NCBI GenBank assembly: GCA_018242425.1
Contig: JAFEBX010000010.1
Location: forward strand, 1 to 64,000
Source of the DNA: Pseudomonadota bacterium
GTDB taxonomy: Bacteria > Pseudomonadota > Gammaproteobacteria > Xanthomonadales > Xanthomonadaceae
Reading direction: 5' to 3'
Length of the DNA: 64,000 bases
The position numbers and the translations under genes are program-made. Position 1 is the stretch's first letter, and the number at the start of each line of letters is the position of its first letter. Shown in pieces: positions 26,942-37,797 of the stretch. The notes under the pieces were generated by a model, which was not told the DNA's origin, searched no databases, and saw nothing but the letters and a program-made list of their open reading frames with translations.

Positions 26942-27490
26942 TCACTTCACCGGCTGCAGGACCACCTTGGTGCTGACCGCGATCGCATCGGGGATCAGCT
27001 TGGTATCCGCCCAGTCGCCGTCACCGATGCCGAAGTCGAGGCGCTTTACCGTGGCCTTTCCGGACAGTACCGGCTTTGCGCCGGGCGTCCAGGTGAATTC
27101 CAGCGTCACCGGCTTGCTGACGCCGTGCAGTGACAGGGTGCCATCGGCGGCATAGCGACCACCGCCGAGTGCGCGGAACTTCGTTGCGCTGTAGGTCGCG
27201 GTCGCGAATTTGGCGGAGTTGAAGAACGCGTCGCCGCGCATCTGGCCGTCGTAGTCGGGATTGCGCGTGGTGGCGGTCGCCATCGGGATGGTGACTTCGA
27301 GCTTGGCGGTCGCCAGTTGCTGCGGATCGAACGACATCTTCGTCATGAAGCCGGGAAAGGTGCCGGTGAAGGTGTCACCCTGGTATTTGCCGGCGAAGGC
27401 GAGTGCGGAGCCGGGTGCCTGGACGTAATCGGTGGCGAATGCCGGCGTGGCGGACAGCGCAAGCGCGAACAGCAGGGCAGGGCGGATCAT
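26942..27490 (-). CDS. YceI-family periplasmic lipocalin-like protein (1)
   Basis: The 182-residue exported protein has a signal peptide ending AFAT near residue 20. It shows the YceI pattern TDYVQAPGSALAFAG, FNSAKFATATYSATKF, GTLSLHGVSKPVTLEF and the C-terminal strand IAVSTKVVLQPVK. YceI proteins form a beta-barrel that binds isoprenoid quinones. AAGGAG precedes the ATG. The start overlaps the stop of the upstream cytochrome b561 gene (ATGA), so the pair is translationally coupled, as is yceJ-yceI in E. coli. Confidence 0.9.
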   Translation of the reverse strand: MIRPALLFALALSATPAFATDYVQAPGSALAFAGKYQGDTFTGTFPGFMTKMSFDPQQLATAKLEVTIPMATATTRNPDYDGQMRGDAFFNSAKFATATYSATKFRALGGGRYAADGTLSLHGVSKPVTLEFTWTPGAKPVLSGKATVKRLDFGIGDGDWADTKLIPDAIAVSTKVVLQPVK

Positions 27491-28065
27491 GGAGTGTCTC
27501 CTTGGTCGCGGATGCGCAGCCAGCCGCGCGGCAACATGCGGGCGAGGGTGGCGTCGCGCTGGATGAAGTGATGGCCGATGGCGGCGAGTGCATGGAGTGT
27601 AGCGAGCGCGACCATCGTCCAGAACAGCGATTCGTGGATGGATGCCATCCGTTCATGCAGGTCATGGTCGCGGGCGACGAGCGCGGGAAGATTGATCATC
27701 CCGAACCATTGCAGCGGGAAGCCGGCGGCCGAATTGACGACCCAGCCGCTGACCGGCGTCGCCAGCAACAAGACATACAGGGCCCAATGCATCGACGTTG
27801 CGGCGACATGCTGCCAGCGCGGCGTCCCCGGGACTTCCGCGGGTGCCCCGGCGTACAGGCGCCACAAGAGGCGCAACACCACCAGTACGAGCAGGGTGAG
27901 CCCGATCGATTTATGCAACGCATAGGTCGCGATCTTGTGCGGGCTGATCGGCAGGTCGACCATGGTCAGGCCGAGGTAGCCCATCACGATGATCAACGCG
28001 ACGATCAGCCAGTGCAGGGTCTTGCTGACGCTGCCCCATTCGCCCGGCGTGTTTTTCAGCGGCAT
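27487..28065 (-). CDS. Cytochrome b561-family membrane protein (YceJ/CybB-like)
   Basis: The 192-residue paralogue of the gene at 26108 has four transmembrane helices. Heme-ligand positions show in SKTLHWLIVALI, YALHKSIGLTLL, SMHWALYVLLLATPVSGWV and TLHALAAIGHHFIQRDATLARML. It sits between two yceI genes on one strand, overlapping the downstream one by 4 nt and following the upstream one by 15 nt. The arrangement suggests a membrane cytochrome working with two periplasmic quinone-binding proteins. The start at 28065 is the only good one. Confidence 0.9.
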   Translation of the reverse strand: MPLKNTPGEWGSVSKTLHWLIVALIIVMGYLGLTMVDLPISPHKIATYALHKSIGLTLLVLVVLRLLWRLYAGAPAEVPGTPRWQHVAATSMHWALYVLLLATPVSGWVVNSAAGFPLQWFGMINLPALVARDHDLHERMASIHESLFWTMVALATLHALAAIGHHFIQRDATLARMLPRGWLRIRDQGDTP

Positions 28066-28080
28066 GCGCGTGCTTGTCCT

Positions 28081-28692
28081 TTACTGGGAAGATTGTGGCG
28101 CGGTTGCGCCATCGTGGCGGACCAGTTCGGCTTCGATGCGCAGTTCGACGTCGTCGCCCACCAGCGACTTCCATGAGGTCATCCCGAAATCGCTGCGCTT
28201 CAATTCCGCGCGTGCGGAAAAGCCGGCGGTGCGGCGGAACGGCGGCAACGGATAGCGGCCGATCTTGTTCAACACCAGGTCCATGCAGAACGGGCGGGTC
28301 ACGCCGTGCAGGGTGAGGTCGCCGCAGGCGATGCCGTGGCTGGCGTCCTTGCGGGTGATCGTGGTCGAGACGAAACGCGCCTGCGGGTAGCGCTTCACGT
28401 CGAGGAAGCGCGGCGCGAAGATGGCGGCGGCCCAGCCGGAATCGCCCATGTCGATGCGCTCCATCGGCACGTTCACTTCCAGTCGTGCGCTGCTCCAGTC
28501 ATCGGCATCGAAGAGCAGGCTGCCTTCGCTGCCGGAAACGACGCCAAGGGCCTTGGAGTAGCCGGCATGGTCGATCGCGAAAAGCACGCGGGTATGCACC
28601 GGATCGATGACGAAACGCTCGGGCTCGCCGGCACGTGCCGCGGTGGCGGCAGCGAGGGCGAGGATCGCCAATGGCAGGAATCGGCAGCGCAT
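28081..28692 (-). CDS. YceI-family periplasmic protein (2)
   Basis: A 203-residue second YceI member with a signal peptide ending ARAG near residue 22. [24 protein letters not shown] is the typical first beta-hairpin; [17 protein letters not shown] and [20 protein letters not shown] follow. Two cysteines (GIACGD, RPFCMD) could pair in the periplasm. It is the first gene of the apparent yceI-cytochrome b561-yceI operon and diverges from the hybrid kinase gene at 28804. Confidence 0.9.
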   Translation of the reverse strand: MRCRFLPLAILALAAATAARAGEPERFVIDPVHTRVLFAIDHAGYSKALGVVSGSEGSLLFDADDWSSARLEVNVPMERIDMGDSGWAAAIFAPRFLDVKRYPQARFVSTTITRKDASHGIACGDLTLHGVTRPFCMDLVLNKIGRYPLPPFRRTAGFSARAELKRSDFGMTSWKSLVGDDVELRIEAELVRHDGATAPQSSQ

Positions 28693-28803
28693 GGCCGGAT
28701 TCTATGCCAGCGCCGGGATCGCCGGTCATGGTGCTTGCGACGGGGCGGGCGGGGCGGTCACACTGCGGTCAGGACGCGGAGGGGAGTCCGCGGGAGGATC
28801 GCG

Positions 28804-31800
28804 ATGTCCATCAGCAGGGCCCTGGTTGCGCTCATCGCCGGACTGGCGCTCTTCGGCATGGCCGGCGATATCGCCGCTCAGGAGATACCGCGCATCCCGC
28901 GCATGCGCCTGCTGCGGATCACCGACGGCCTGCCCTCGAACGAAGTGACGGACATCGCCCGCGATCGCGACGGCTTCATCTGGATGGCGACGCCCGATGG
29001 CCTGGTGCGTTACGACGGCAGCGGCCTGCGCATCTGGCGACCGGAAGGCGATGGCAGCAAGGGGTTGCCGAGCGGCGAGATCATGCGCGTGCATGTCGAT
29101 GCCCGCAATCGCCTGTGGGTCGCGCTGATCGACGACGGCGTGGTGATGCTGGATGCGTCGCGCAAGATCGTCACCCGCTTCGACGAAACCACGCCGGGGT
29201 TCAGGAATCGCAACATCATGTCCATCACCAGCATTGGTGACGATGCATGGATGGGCACCAGTGGCGATGGCCTGTATCGCATCGACGCCGCGGGGCGCGT
29301 GCACGCCTTGCGCAAGGACGACAATGATCCCGGCAGTCTTCCGGCGAATATCGTGCCATCGGTTTCGGCGGCATCGGATGGCAGCCTGTGGATCGGCACC
29401 TCCGCTGGCCTGGCGCACCTGCGCGATGGACGGATCGAACGCATTCCGTTGCCCGGCACGCTGCCGACGGCGGGCATCTACCACGTGCAGGCGACCGGGC
29501 GCGGCGTCTGGGTCGGTGCCGCCAGCGGTGTTTTCTACCTCGATGCCGATGGCCATTGGCACACGCCGTTCTGGAGCGACTTGTTCCAGCGTCCCAATGC
29601 GGCGCTGCGCATCGTTCCCGATCGCGGCGGCGAATTGTGGATCGGCAGCCAGAAACGCCTGTGGCACGTCATGCCGGGACAGCGGCCAGTCGCGATCGAT
29701 CCCGAGGGTCGCCCGATCGAACGCATCGTCAACGGCATTGTCGTGGGGCCGAACGGCGAAGTGTGGGCGGGCGCGCCGCAGGCCGGGCTCGGTTACCTGC
29801 GGCCGGACTGGCGCAACATCAGCGAATTGCGCTACGGCAGCGGACCACTCGACCTGGCCGGGATGATGTATCGCGCCATCGGGCTTGGTGGCGATGGCAC
29901 CACATGGCTGGCGGGCGATGACGGCGATATCGAACGCATGACCGGCGATGGTCGACTTGAGCGCGTTTCGCCACAAGTTCGCCAGCAGCTCGCCGGTACC
30001 CATCCCTTCTCGATCCAGCCCGCGCGCGATGGCAGCGTGTGGATCGGGGAACGCAAGGGGCTTTATCGCGTTGATCGCGATGGCCACGTGCAGTCGTGGC
30101 TGGCCGACGCCGGCGCGGACGCGCCGCCGGGCGACACCGTGCGACGCCTGCGGGAAGCCGCCGATGGCAGCCTGTGGCTGCTGGCAAATGGTGGCGTGCA
30201 ACAGCGCGATGCGCGAGGACATGTGTTGCGCACGATCGCGGCAGCCGACAACCAGACGATGGCCGAGCTGGTGCTCGATCGAACAGCGGGCTGGCCATGG
30301 ATGATCGTCGACAAGCAGATCATGCGTGTCGATGCCGCCGCGGATCGTTTCGATCCGGTTCCCGGACTGCAGGGCGACGATGTCTATTCGCTGGGCTTTG
30401 ATCACGATGGCGGCCTGTGGGCGCATCGTCGCGGTGGACTGGCGCATTACCGCGCGCAGGGTGATCGCTGGCAGCGCGATGCCCTGGTTGCCACATCGTC
30501 GACGGGGTTGCCGCAGGTCGACAGTTCTTCCCTGCAGGTGGATCCGCAAGGGCGGGTCTGGCTTGCCACCCGTCGCGGCCTGTTGCGGTGGGATCCCAAG
30601 GCGCGCCAGCTGCACCACATCGGCAGTGAACACGGATTGCAGAACCAGGATTTCTTCTTCAGCGGCAGCACCGCGGTGATGGGCGGGGATGGTCGTTTCG
30701 TGGCATCGACCCAGGCCGGCACGGTGGTGCTGGTCGACACCCTCGCCAGCGATCCGCCGCTGCATACGCCGCTGCTGGCAGGCGCCACCATCGAGGCGCG
30801 CCGCTATGGACAGTGGGCTGCGCTCGATCCCGACAACGCGCAACTGGCGCCGGAAGATCGCGAGGTGCGCATCGCGATGCACCTGCTCGCCTACGAGAAT
30901 CCCGCCGGAAACCACTACTGGACGCGACTCGACGGCATGGATCGCGATTGGGTCGACCAGGGCTCGAGTCCGGAGCGCATCTTCACCGGATTGGCGGTCG
31001 GCGCCCATCGTCTGCGCGTGCGGGCGCAGGATGCATTCGGCAATCCCGCGCAGGAACGCCAGTTGCGCTTCACCGTGCGTGCGCCGTGGTGGTGGACGCC
31101 ATGGGCGAAACTGGCCTGGCTTGCATGCGCGCTGGTGCTGCTGGCACTGGGCGTGCGCGCGTGGCGCAGGCGACGTGAACAGCAACGCCAGTTCAGCGAA
31201 GCCGAACAGCGGCGCAGCATCGCCGAAGAAGCCTCGCTGGCGAAGACGCGTTTCCTTGCCACGCTTGGCCATGAAATCCGCACGCCGATGACTGGTGTCC
31301 TCGGCATGTCGGAATTGCTGGAGTCGACACCGCTGGACGATGGCCAGCGCAGCCAGGTGCGGACCATTCGTCGCGCCGGCGAACACCTGCTGAAACTGGT
31401 GGACGATGCGCTCGACCTGGCGCGCATCGAGGCCGGGCGCATGGAACTTGTGGATGCACCGTTCGATGTCGGCGCACTGGTTGCCGATGTCCGCGACTGG
31501 GCGGCGCCGAATGCATTGCGCAAGGGATTGCTGTTCTCCGCGGACGTGGACGACGGAGTGCCGCCGGCGCTGCTCGGCGACGTGGTGCGGGTGCGCCAGA
31601 TCCTGCTCAACCTGATCGGCAACGCGATCAAGTTCACCGAACACGGCCGCATCGACATGCACGTATCGCGCGGCGATGCGCAGGGCATCGTCGTCGAGGT
31701 GCGTGATACCGGCCCGGGGATGAATGCCGAGCAGCAGGCGCGTCTCTTCCGCCGGTTCGAGCAGGCCGAAGGCGCGCGTACCGCCGAACGCTATGGCGGC

Positions 31801-32337
31801 ACCGGGCTGGGGCTGGCGATCAGCCAGGAGCTGGCCAGCGCGATGCATGGCAGGATTGCCGTCGACAGCACGCCGGGCGAGGGCACCTGCTTCCGCGTGA
31901 CCCTGCCGCTTCCGCACGCGGATTCCACGGTGCCGCCGGAGGCATCGGCGCCGGTGGATTTCGCGGCCCACGGCAAACTGCGCCTGCTGATGGTCGAGGA
32001 CGATCTCGTCATCGCCGAAGTCCTGGCCGGGATGCTGCTGGCGCAAGGCCACGAAGTGGTGCACGCGCCCCACGGGCTGGCCGCGCTGACCGAATCCGCG
32101 AGTGACGACTTCGATGCCGCCTTGCTCGATCTCGATCTGCCGGGCATGGACGGTTTCGATCTTGCGCGGACGTTGCGTGCGAATGGATTCGCGGGTCGCC
32201 TGCTTGCAGTCACCGCGCGCGCAGATGCCGAAGCGGAAACCCTGGCGCGCGCCGCCGGCTTCGACGGTTTCCTGCGCAAACCCGTCACCCGCGACCTGTT
32301 GGCGCGGGCACTGGATGCACTGATGCGGGGAAATTGA
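28804..32337 (+). CDS. Hybrid sensor histidine kinase with periplasmic beta-propeller
   Basis: A 1177-residue two-component hybrid. A signal peptide (to about 25) is followed by a periplasmic sensor of repeated two-component propeller units, each ending like [15 protein letters not shown] or [14 protein letters not shown], to about residue 650. A Y_Y_Y domain, a transmembrane helix (about 761-783), HisKA with His823 in [12 protein letters not shown], HATPase ([27 protein letters not shown]) and a receiver with Asp1109 ([11 protein letters not shown]) follow. It has no DNA-binding domain, so signal must pass to another protein. The ATG at 28804 follows GGGAGG; the frame stays open upstream but reads through the yceI promoter region. 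Confidence 0.93.
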   Translation: MSISRALVALIAGLALFGMAGDIAAQEIPRIPRMRLLRITDGLPSNEVTDIARDRDGFIWMATPDGLVRYDGSGLRIWRPEGDGSKGLPSGEIMRVHVDARNRLWVALIDDGVVMLDASRKIVTRFDETTPGFRNRNIMSITSIGDDAWMGTSGDGLYRIDAAGRVHALRKDDNDPGSLPANIVPSVSAASDGSLWIGTSAGLAHLRDGRIERIPLPGTLPTAGIYHVQATGRGVWVGAASGVFYLDADGHWHTPFWSDLFQRPNAALRIVPDRGGELWIGSQKRLWHVMPGQRPVAIDPEGRPIERIVNGIVVGPNGEVWAGAPQAGLGYLRPDWRNISELRYGSGPLDLAGMMYRAIGLGGDGTTWLAGDDGDIERMTGDGRLERVSPQVRQQLAGTHPFSIQPARDGSVWIGERKGLYRVDRDGHVQSWLADAGADAPPGDTVRRLREAADGSLWLLANGGVQQRDARGHVLRTIAAADNQTMAELVLDRTAGWPWMIVDKQIMRVDAAADRFDPVPGLQGDDVYSLGFDHDGGLWAHRRGGLAHYRAQGDRWQRDALVATSSTGLPQVDSSSLQVDPQGRVWLATRRGLLRWDPKARQLHHIGSEHGLQNQDFFFSGSTAVMGGDGRFVASTQAGTVVLVDTLASDPPLHTPLLAGATIEARRYGQWAALDPDNAQLAPEDREVRIAMHLLAYENPAGNHYWTRLDGMDRDWVDQGSSPERIFTGLAVGAHRLRVRAQDAFGNPAQERQLRFTVRAPWWWTPWAKLAWLACALVLLALGVRAWRRRREQQRQFSEAEQRRSIAEEASLAKTRFLATLGHEIRTPMTGVLGMSELLESTPLDDGQRSQVRTIRRAGEHLLKLVDDALDLARIEAGRMELVDAPFDVGALVADVRDWAAPNALRKGLLFSADVDDGVPPALLGDVVRVRQILLNLIGNAIKFTEHGRIDMHVSRGDAQGIVVEVRDTGPGMNAEQQARLFRRFEQAEGARTAERYGGTGLGLAISQELASAMHGRIAVDSTPGEGTCFRVTLPLPHADSTVPPEASAPVDFAAHGKLRLLMVEDDLVIAEVLAGMLLAQGHEVVHAPHGLAALTESASDDFDAALLDLDLPGMDGFDLARTLRANGFAGRLLAVTARADAEAETLARAAGFDGFLRKPVTRDLLARALDALMRGN

Positions 32338-32346
32338 TCTCGTCGA

Positions 32347-33396
32347 TCAGCGCTTGGCCCGGTCGACATCCTTGAGGAACTTGATCAGGCCGTTCATGTA
32401 GATCGGCTGGTCGTCGTACATCGCCATGTGGCCGCTGTTCGGGCCTTCCAGATAGCGGCCGTGGGGCAGCTTCTTCGACATCATCTTCATGAAGGCCGGA
32501 TCCATGGTGTCGTAGCGGCCGGCGATCACCAGCGTCGGCACCGTGATCTTCGCGAGATCGTCGGTGCGATCCCAGTGTTCGAGGATGCCGCTGGCGCCCA
32601 TCTCGCTCGGGCCCTGCATCGGCACGTAGACCTTCTTGTTGATGTGCGCGAACGAACGCAGTACCGGTTCCGGCCACTGGGCCGCGGGCTTGCGCAGGAT
32701 GTGCTGCTCGTAGAACGGTTGCAGCAATTCCTCGTAGCGCGGATCGTCGTACCGCTTCGCCGCTTCCAGCGCCAGGATCTCCTTCAACGCCTTCTGGTCC
32801 ATCTGCGGCATCAGGACGTCATGGGCATAGCGGTTGTAGGCCGGGATGCTCGACATCATGTTGGAGATGACCAGGCCCTTGAGGTTCTTCTGGTATTTCA
32901 GCGCATATTCGATCGCCAGCAGGCCGCCCCAGGAATGGCCGAGCAGGTAGAAGTTGCTTGAATCGAGGCCAAGCGCCCTGCGCACCTGCTCAACTTCCTC
33001 GACGTAATGGTCGGTGCCCAGGAATGGCGCCATGTCCCGGGGCTGGTCGCTGTAGGCCGAGCCGAGCTGGTCGTAGTAGTAGTACTCGATGCCGGCACCC
33101 GGCAGCCACGAGTCCATCGCCTCGAAATATTCGTGGGTCGCGCCGGGGCCACCGTGCAACAGCAACAGCTTGATGCGCGGATTGTTGCCGACGCGCTTGG
33201 TCCAGACGCGGAAATCGCCGCTGGGCGTGTGGATCGGGATCATCCGCACGCCGCCGGTCCAGGCGTCGTTGCGGCCGCTGTTGTCGAAATAGCGGGCCGT
33301 CGCCGGGTGCGCGGTTCCTGCCGGATCCTGCGCGGCGGCGATGCCGGACATCGTCACCAGCAATGCCATCATGATCGACAGGACCATCCGTGCCAT
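32347..33396 (-). CDS. Secreted proline iminopeptidase-family alpha/beta-hydrolase
   Basis: A 349-residue S33-family serine peptidase. The signal peptide ends IAAAQ near residue 23. The oxyanion motif LLLHGGPGATHEYF, the nucleophile in LLGHSWGGLLAIEYAL, and acid/base regions IAGRYDTMDP and PNSGHMAM are intact. The family removes N-terminal proline from peptides; export suggests a role in nutrient peptide breakdown. GGGGAGAC upstream supports the ATG at 33396. It converges on the hybrid kinase with 9 nt between stops and is divergent from the M23 gene. Confidence 0.9.
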   Translation of the reverse strand: MARMVLSIMMALLVTMSGIAAAQDPAGTAHPATARYFDNSGRNDAWTGGVRMIPIHTPSGDFRVWTKRVGNNPRIKLLLLHGGPGATHEYFEAMDSWLPGAGIEYYYYDQLGSAYSDQPRDMAPFLGTDHYVEEVEQVRRALGLDSSNFYLLGHSWGGLLAIEYALKYQKNLKGLVISNMMSSIPAYNRYAHDVLMPQMDQKALKEILALEAAKRYDDPRYEELLQPFYEQHILRKPAAQWPEPVLRSFAHINKKVYVPMQGPSEMGASGILEHWDRTDDLAKITVPTLVIAGRYDTMDPAFMKMMSKKLPHGRYLEGPNSGHMAMYDDQPIYMNGLIKFLKDVDRAKR

Positions 33397-33553
33397 GACC
33401 GTCTCCCCGCAGTGGAATGCGGCGAGTCTGGCGCGCTGGCGCCGCTGCCGCAACCCGGGCCGAACCGGGCGTGACTTTCTTCCTACGGACTTGCAGCACA
33501 TGCACCGTGGAGTCCACAACCCTGATATTCCAACGATCTTCCGGGGAACCTGC

Positions 33554-34657
33554 ATGAGCACCATGCGTTTTTTCGCGCGCACCATCATCGGCCTGTCGTG
33601 CCTGCTGGCGCCGTTCGCCGCCACCGCGCAGGACCTCGCGGTGTCTTCGCTGCCGGCTCGCCCGCTGGTGGAACGCCTGCGCGACGGCCAGCAACTCAAT
33701 TTCGACCTGCTGTTCGCGAATCCCGGCGATGCCAAGCTGGAACTGGTCGGGCTGGAATTGACCCGCTTCGACCATGAAGGCCATTTCATCGGCCAGCGTC
33801 GCCTCGATCGCAATGGCGACAGCACCACGATGAGCATCGCGACCGTGCCCAATCGCGAATTGCCGGCGCACGGGAAGCTGGTGGTATTCAATCCGTTCAC
33901 CCGCTTCGATGCCGACGAGGCGGTCGACCGCATTCGCGTGGAAGGGATTTTCGCCAGCGGGGACGATGGCCCGGAGCAGCGCATCGCGATCGACCTGTCA
34001 CCGCGGGCATTCGTCCCGAAGACGCAGTTGTCGCTGCCCCTGCGCGGCGAGATCTTCGTCCACGACGGACACGATTTCCTCGCCCATCATCGCCGGCTCG
34101 ACATCACCGGCGGTATGACCACGCATTTCGGCATCACCTCGAACTTCATGCGATACGCGCACGATTTCGTCGTCGTCGATGCCGCCGGGAAGATGTATCG
34201 CGGCGATGGCGCGCGTCCGGAAGACTGGTATGGCTACGGCAGACCGGTGCTGGCGACCGGCGACGGCGTGGTCCGCGAAATGCACGATGGCATGGCCGAC
34301 AACCGCAAGGGCGGGCCGCCTCCGTTCGACCAGGCGGCCATCATGAAGAATCTCAAGCTGTTCCTCGGCAACTATGTGGTGGTTGATCACGGCAATGGCG
34401 AATACAGCGTGTTCGCGCACATGAAGCAGGGCAGCGTGCGGGTGAAGCCCGGCCAGCGCGTCAAGCGCGGCGAACAGATCGGCGCGATGGGCATGTCCGG
34501 TGATGCCTTCCTGGTGCATCTGCACTACCAGTTGCAGTCCGGCCCCGGGTTCGAGGAAGGCTTACCCGCGTATTTCCGCCAGGTGCACGTGCGTACCGGG
34601 GAAGGGTGGAGTGCGCCCTTCGATGGTGCGGTCGACAGCGGAATGATGGTGCGCTGA
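33554..34657 (+). CDS. Exported M23-family peptidase domain protein
   Basis: A 367-residue exported protein with a signal peptide ending TATAQ near residue 27. An N-terminal beta-rich part is followed by an M23 domain from about residue 200: THFGITSNFMRYAHDF, GDGVVREMHDG, NYVVVDHGNGEYSVFAHMKQGSV, and VHLHYQLQSG with the HxH motif. As in the protein at 19553, the first zinc ligand is displaced from the standard position. A loop of about 30 residues is inserted before the second strand pair. GGGGAA upstream supports the ATG at 33554. The substrate is probably peptidoglycan. Confidence 0.85.
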   Translation: MSTMRFFARTIIGLSCLLAPFAATAQDLAVSSLPARPLVERLRDGQQLNFDLLFANPGDAKLELVGLELTRFDHEGHFIGQRRLDRNGDSTTMSIATVPNRELPAHGKLVVFNPFTRFDADEAVDRIRVEGIFASGDDGPEQRIAIDLSPRAFVPKTQLSLPLRGEIFVHDGHDFLAHHRRLDITGGMTTHFGITSNFMRYAHDFVVVDAAGKMYRGDGARPEDWYGYGRPVLATGDGVVREMHDGMADNRKGGPPPFDQAAIMKNLKLFLGNYVVVDHGNGEYSVFAHMKQGSVRVKPGQRVKRGEQIGAMGMSGDAFLVHLHYQLQSGPGFEEGLPAYFRQVHVRTGEGWSAPFDGAVDSGMMVR

Positions 34658-34678
34658 GACCTGCTGCAGCGCTGCAAC

Positions 34679-35764
34679 TCAGCCGAGGCGGCGCTCGCGA
34701 CTCGCCGCATGCACTTCATCCACCAGCACGCGCACGTGTTCCGGATCCATGTCCGGCGCCATGCCATGGCCGAGGTTGAAGACGTGGCCGTCGCGCGAGC
34801 CATTGTTGCCCTTGGCGTAGCTGTCGAGTGCCGAGCGCACTTCGCGGCGGATGGTGTCGGGCGATGCGTACAAGGTCGCCGGGTCGAGGTTGCCCTGCAG
34901 CGCGACCTTGCCCTGCGTGCGCAGGCAGGCGCCGTGCAGCGTCGTCGTCCAGTCGACGCCCAGCGCTTCCGCGCCGCTGTCGGCGAGTTCGGACAGGTAG
35001 GGGCCGTTGCCCTTGCCGAACAGGATGAGGGGCGTGCGATCAGCGCCTTCGCCGCGCTGCAGTTCGCTGGCGATGCGACGCAGGTAGCGCAGCGAGAATT
35101 CGCGGTACATCGCCGGCGACAGCACGCCACCCCAGGTGTCGAACACCTGCAGTGCCTGCGCGCCCGCCGCGCGTTGCGCCGAGAGGTATGCGATCACCGC
35201 GTCGGTGACGACGCCGAGCAGGCGGTGCAGCGATGCCGGATCATTCAGCGCCATCGCCTTGATGCGGCCGAAGTCGCTGCCGCCGCGGCCTTCCACCATG
35301 TAGCAGGCGATCGTCCACGGGCTGCCGGAGAAACCGATCAGCGGCACCTTGTCCTGCAGTTCGCGGCGGATCAGGCGCACCGCGTCCATCACGTAGCGCA
35401 ATTCGCTTTCCATGTCCGGCACGGCGAGGCGCGCGATGTCTTCCGCGCTGCGGACCGGCCGTTCGAACTTGGGGCCTTCGCCTTCGACGAAGTACAGGCC
35501 AAGGCCCATCGCGTCGGGGATGGTGAGGATGTCGCTGAACAGGATCGCGGCGTCGATGTCGAAACGCTGCAGCGGCTGCAGCGTCACCTCGCAGGCGATC
35601 TCGGGGTTCTTCGCCATCGCCAGGAAGCTGCCGGCGCGCTGGCGGGTCGCGCGGTATTCCGGCAGATAGCGGCCGGCCTGGCGCATCAGCCAGACGGGCG
35701 TGCAGTCCACGGGTTCGCGGCGCAGGGCGCGCAGGAAACGATCGTTGTTCGGCTTGGAATCCAT
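34679..35764 (-). CDS. hemE: Uroporphyrinogen decarboxylase
   Basis: The 361-residue cytosolic enzyme removes four carboxyl groups from uroporphyrinogen III in heme synthesis. The signatures are intact: [20 protein letters not shown] near residue 23, [12 protein letters not shown] with the catalytic Asp, and [32 protein letters not shown] near the C-terminus is also typical. The start at 35764 ([14 protein letters not shown]) fits the family. It is the last gene of a minus-strand group aroK-aroB-WGR-hemE with short gaps. Confidence 0.96.
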   Translation of the reverse strand: MDSKPNNDRFLRALRREPVDCTPVWLMRQAGRYLPEYRATRQRAGSFLAMAKNPEIACEVTLQPLQRFDIDAAILFSDILTIPDAMGLGLYFVEGEGPKFERPVRSAEDIARLAVPDMESELRYVMDAVRLIRRELQDKVPLIGFSGSPWTIACYMVEGRGGSDFGRIKAMALNDPASLHRLLGVVTDAVIAYLSAQRAAGAQALQVFDTWGGVLSPAMYREFSLRYLRRIASELQRGEGADRTPLILFGKGNGPYLSELADSGAEALGVDWTTTLHGACLRTQGKVALQGNLDPATLYASPDTIRREVRSALDSYAKGNNGSRDGHVFNLGHGMAPDMDPEHVRVLVDEVHAASRERRLG

Positions 35765-35789
35765 GGAAATCTCGAAAAATTGAAAAAAG

Positions 35790-36044
35790 TTAGCGTGGGC
35801 CGTCGAAGCCCGAGGCGAACATCAGCTGGAAGCCTTTCTTCAGCTGGGCGTCGCGTGCTTTCTCGATCGCGGCGAGGGCTGCCGCCTGGTCCGGGAATTG
35901 TTCGCGGCGCAGTGAGCTGCGCAGGCCCTGCTGACCGGTCTCGCGCACCAGTTCCCAGCCACCGAAGAGGTCGGGCTGGAGCATGAGCTGGACGAAGCGC
36001 GGCGCTTCGTGGCCGTCGGGCCGTTGTTGCAGCAGGAGACGCAT
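35790..36044 (-). CDS. Small WGR-domain protein
   Basis: An 84-residue cytosolic protein consisting of one WGR-like domain. [24 protein letters not shown] carries the strand-Trp-strand core, though the WGR triplet itself is replaced by W-E-L. The segment [13 protein letters not shown] ends it. WGR domains are thought to bind nucleic acids in larger proteins; stand-alone versions have no settled role. The gene sits 25 nt from both hemE and aroB and is probably co-transcribed. Confidence 0.75.
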   Translation of the reverse strand: MRLLLQQRPDGHEAPRFVQLMLQPDLFGGWELVRETGQQGLRSSLRREQFPDQAAALAAIEKARDAQLKKGFQLMFASGFDGPR

Positions 36045-36068
36045 GGGCGAATTGTACGGGGTCGCAGC

Positions 36069-37175
36069 TCAGCCTTCGCGCAACAGCTGCAAAACCACGC
36101 TTTCGTCGACGCCACGGACAATGCGGGCGCGACCGATGCCATCCCAGAGGATGAAGCGCAGGCCGTCGGCGGCGGTCTTCTTGTCCAGGCGCATGCGCGC
36201 GAGCAGGGCGTCGGCGTCGAGGCCGGGCGGAATGCGCACCGGCAGGCCGAGGCGTACGAGCAGGGCGGTTAGGCGCGTGGCGTCATCCGGGGTCGCCATG
36301 CCGAGCCGTGTCGACAATCGCGCCGCCAGCACCATGCCGACCGCGACCGCTTCGCCGTGGTTGAGGCCGGCGCCCCATTGTCCATTTAGAGCCGCCTGTT
36401 CGGCTTCGATGGCGTGGGCGAAGGTATGGCCGAAGTTGAGTAGGGCGCGTTCGCCGTGTTCCAGCGGATCACGTTCGGTGATCGCTGCCTTGTGCGTGCA
36501 CGAACGCGCGATGGCTGCGGAAAGTGCCGTGGCGTCCATCGCCAGCAACGCATCGGCGTGTGCCTCGAGCCAATCGATGAAGCCGGCATCGATGATGGCG
36601 CCGTACTTCACCACTTCGGCGAGGCCGGCGCGCAGTTCGCGCGACGGCAGCGTGCGCAGGGTCGTGGTGTCGATGACGACGGCACGCGGCGGATGGAAGG
36701 CGCCGACGAGATTCTTGCCCTGCGGGATGTCGATGGCGGTCTTGCCGCCGACCGAGGAATCGACCATCGCCAGCAGCGTGGTCGGCAGCTGCACGCAATC
36801 GATGCCGCGCATCCAGCACGCTGCGGCGAACCCGGCCATGTCACCGATCACGCCGCCGCCAAGCGCATGGACGCAGGCATCGCGGGTTGCGCCCATTTCC
36901 GCAAGCGCGGCGATGACGCGATTGAAATTGTCGAAGGTCTTGGCGCTTTCACCGGCGGGCAGCACCAGCGTGGCGATCTGCGCGTCCGGGCGTGACGCCC
37001 GCAGTGCCGCGACCACGGCATCGCCATACAGGGGGGAGACGTGTTCGTCGCTGGCGATCAACGCATGGCGTCCGCGCAGGTGCTTCGCCAGGAGCGCGCC
37101 ATCGTGCAGCAGGCCATCGCCGATATGGATGGCGTAGGGCGCGGCTCCGGCGACATCGACCCGGGTGGAGCTCAT
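36069..37175 (-). CDS. aroB: 3-Dehydroquinate synthase
   Basis: The 368-residue NAD-dependent enzyme catalyses the second shikimate step, from DAHP to 3-dehydroquinate. The glycine motif [15 protein letters not shown] is near residue 100, followed by [18 protein letters not shown], and the metal-binding [14 protein letters not shown] with its His, then [11 protein letters not shown]. The start overlaps the aroK stop by ATGA, the usual aroK-aroB order. Its product leads to chorismate, the substrate of the trp operon downstream in this window. Confidence 0.96.
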   Translation of the reverse strand: MSSTRVDVAGAAPYAIHIGDGLLHDGALLAKHLRGRHALIASDEHVSPLYGDAVVAALRASRPDAQIATLVLPAGESAKTFDNFNRVIAALAEMGATRDACVHALGGGVIGDMAGFAAACWMRGIDCVQLPTTLLAMVDSSVGGKTAIDIPQGKNLVGAFHPPRAVVIDTTTLRTLPSRELRAGLAEVVKYGAIIDAGFIDWLEAHADALLAMDATALSAAIARSCTHKAAITERDPLEHGERALLNFGHTFAHAIEAEQAALNGQWGAGLNHGEAVAVGMVLAARLSTRLGMATPDDATRLTALLVRLGLPVRIPPGLDADALLARMRLDKKTAADGLRFILWDGIGRARIVRGVDESVVLQLLREG

Positions 37176-37702
37176 GCCGCGGCCTCGCGTTGTTGCAGCA
37201 ACATCATCAGGTGTTCGACCACTTCGTCCACGCCCATGCCGCTGGTGTCTACTTCGAAATCGGCGAGTTCCCGGTAGAACGGCGTGCGGATGGCATCGAG
37301 TTTCGCCAATGTCGTCGCCGGATCGTCGCCATGCAGCAGCGGGCGTTGCGCGCGCTCGTCGCGCATCCGCTCCAGTCGCGTCGACGCGTCTGCGCGCAGC
37401 CAGACCACGGTCGCGCGGTTGCGCAGCAATTCGCGATTCGCCGTCGCCAGCACCACTCCGCCGCCGGTCGCGATCACGGCTCCGTCATTCGCCAGCACAT
37501 CGATCAGAGCCGCGCTTTCCAGTTCGCGGAAACGCGCTTCGCCGTCGTTGGCGAAGATCGTCGCGATGGCCTGGCCGGCGCGTTGCTCCACCTCGGCATC
37601 GAGATCGAGGCAGGGTCGATCCAGCCGCCGTGCGAGGGACGCGGCGACGCGGCTCTTGCCGCTGCCCATGGGGCCGATGAATGCGATGGGGGAATGTTGC
37701 AT
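37172..37702 (-). CDS. aroK: Shikimate kinase
   Basis: A 176-residue P-loop kinase that phosphorylates shikimate. The Walker A motif is [15 protein letters not shown] near residue 11, followed by [21 protein letters not shown] and the shikimate-binding GGGVVL, and the lid with [12 protein letters not shown]. It is the first gene of the minus-strand group and overlaps aroB by 4 nt. It diverges from the dodecin gene with 95 nt between starts. Confidence 0.95.
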   Translation of the reverse strand: MQHSPIAFIGPMGSGKSRVAASLARRLDRPCLDLDAEVEQRAGQAIATIFANDGEARFRELESAALIDVLANDGAVIATGGGVVLATANRELLRNRATVVWLRADASTRLERMRDERAQRPLLHGDDPATTLAKLDAIRTPFYRELADFEVDTSGMGVDEVVEHLMMLLQQREAAA

Positions 37703-37797
37703 GGCGACATGCTATCAGCCGCAGGCGGCGACGCCGTCCTAACAAGCCATGCACTACGTTCCGGGTTCGTTTCCCGTCATCACAACCGGAGTTCGGC

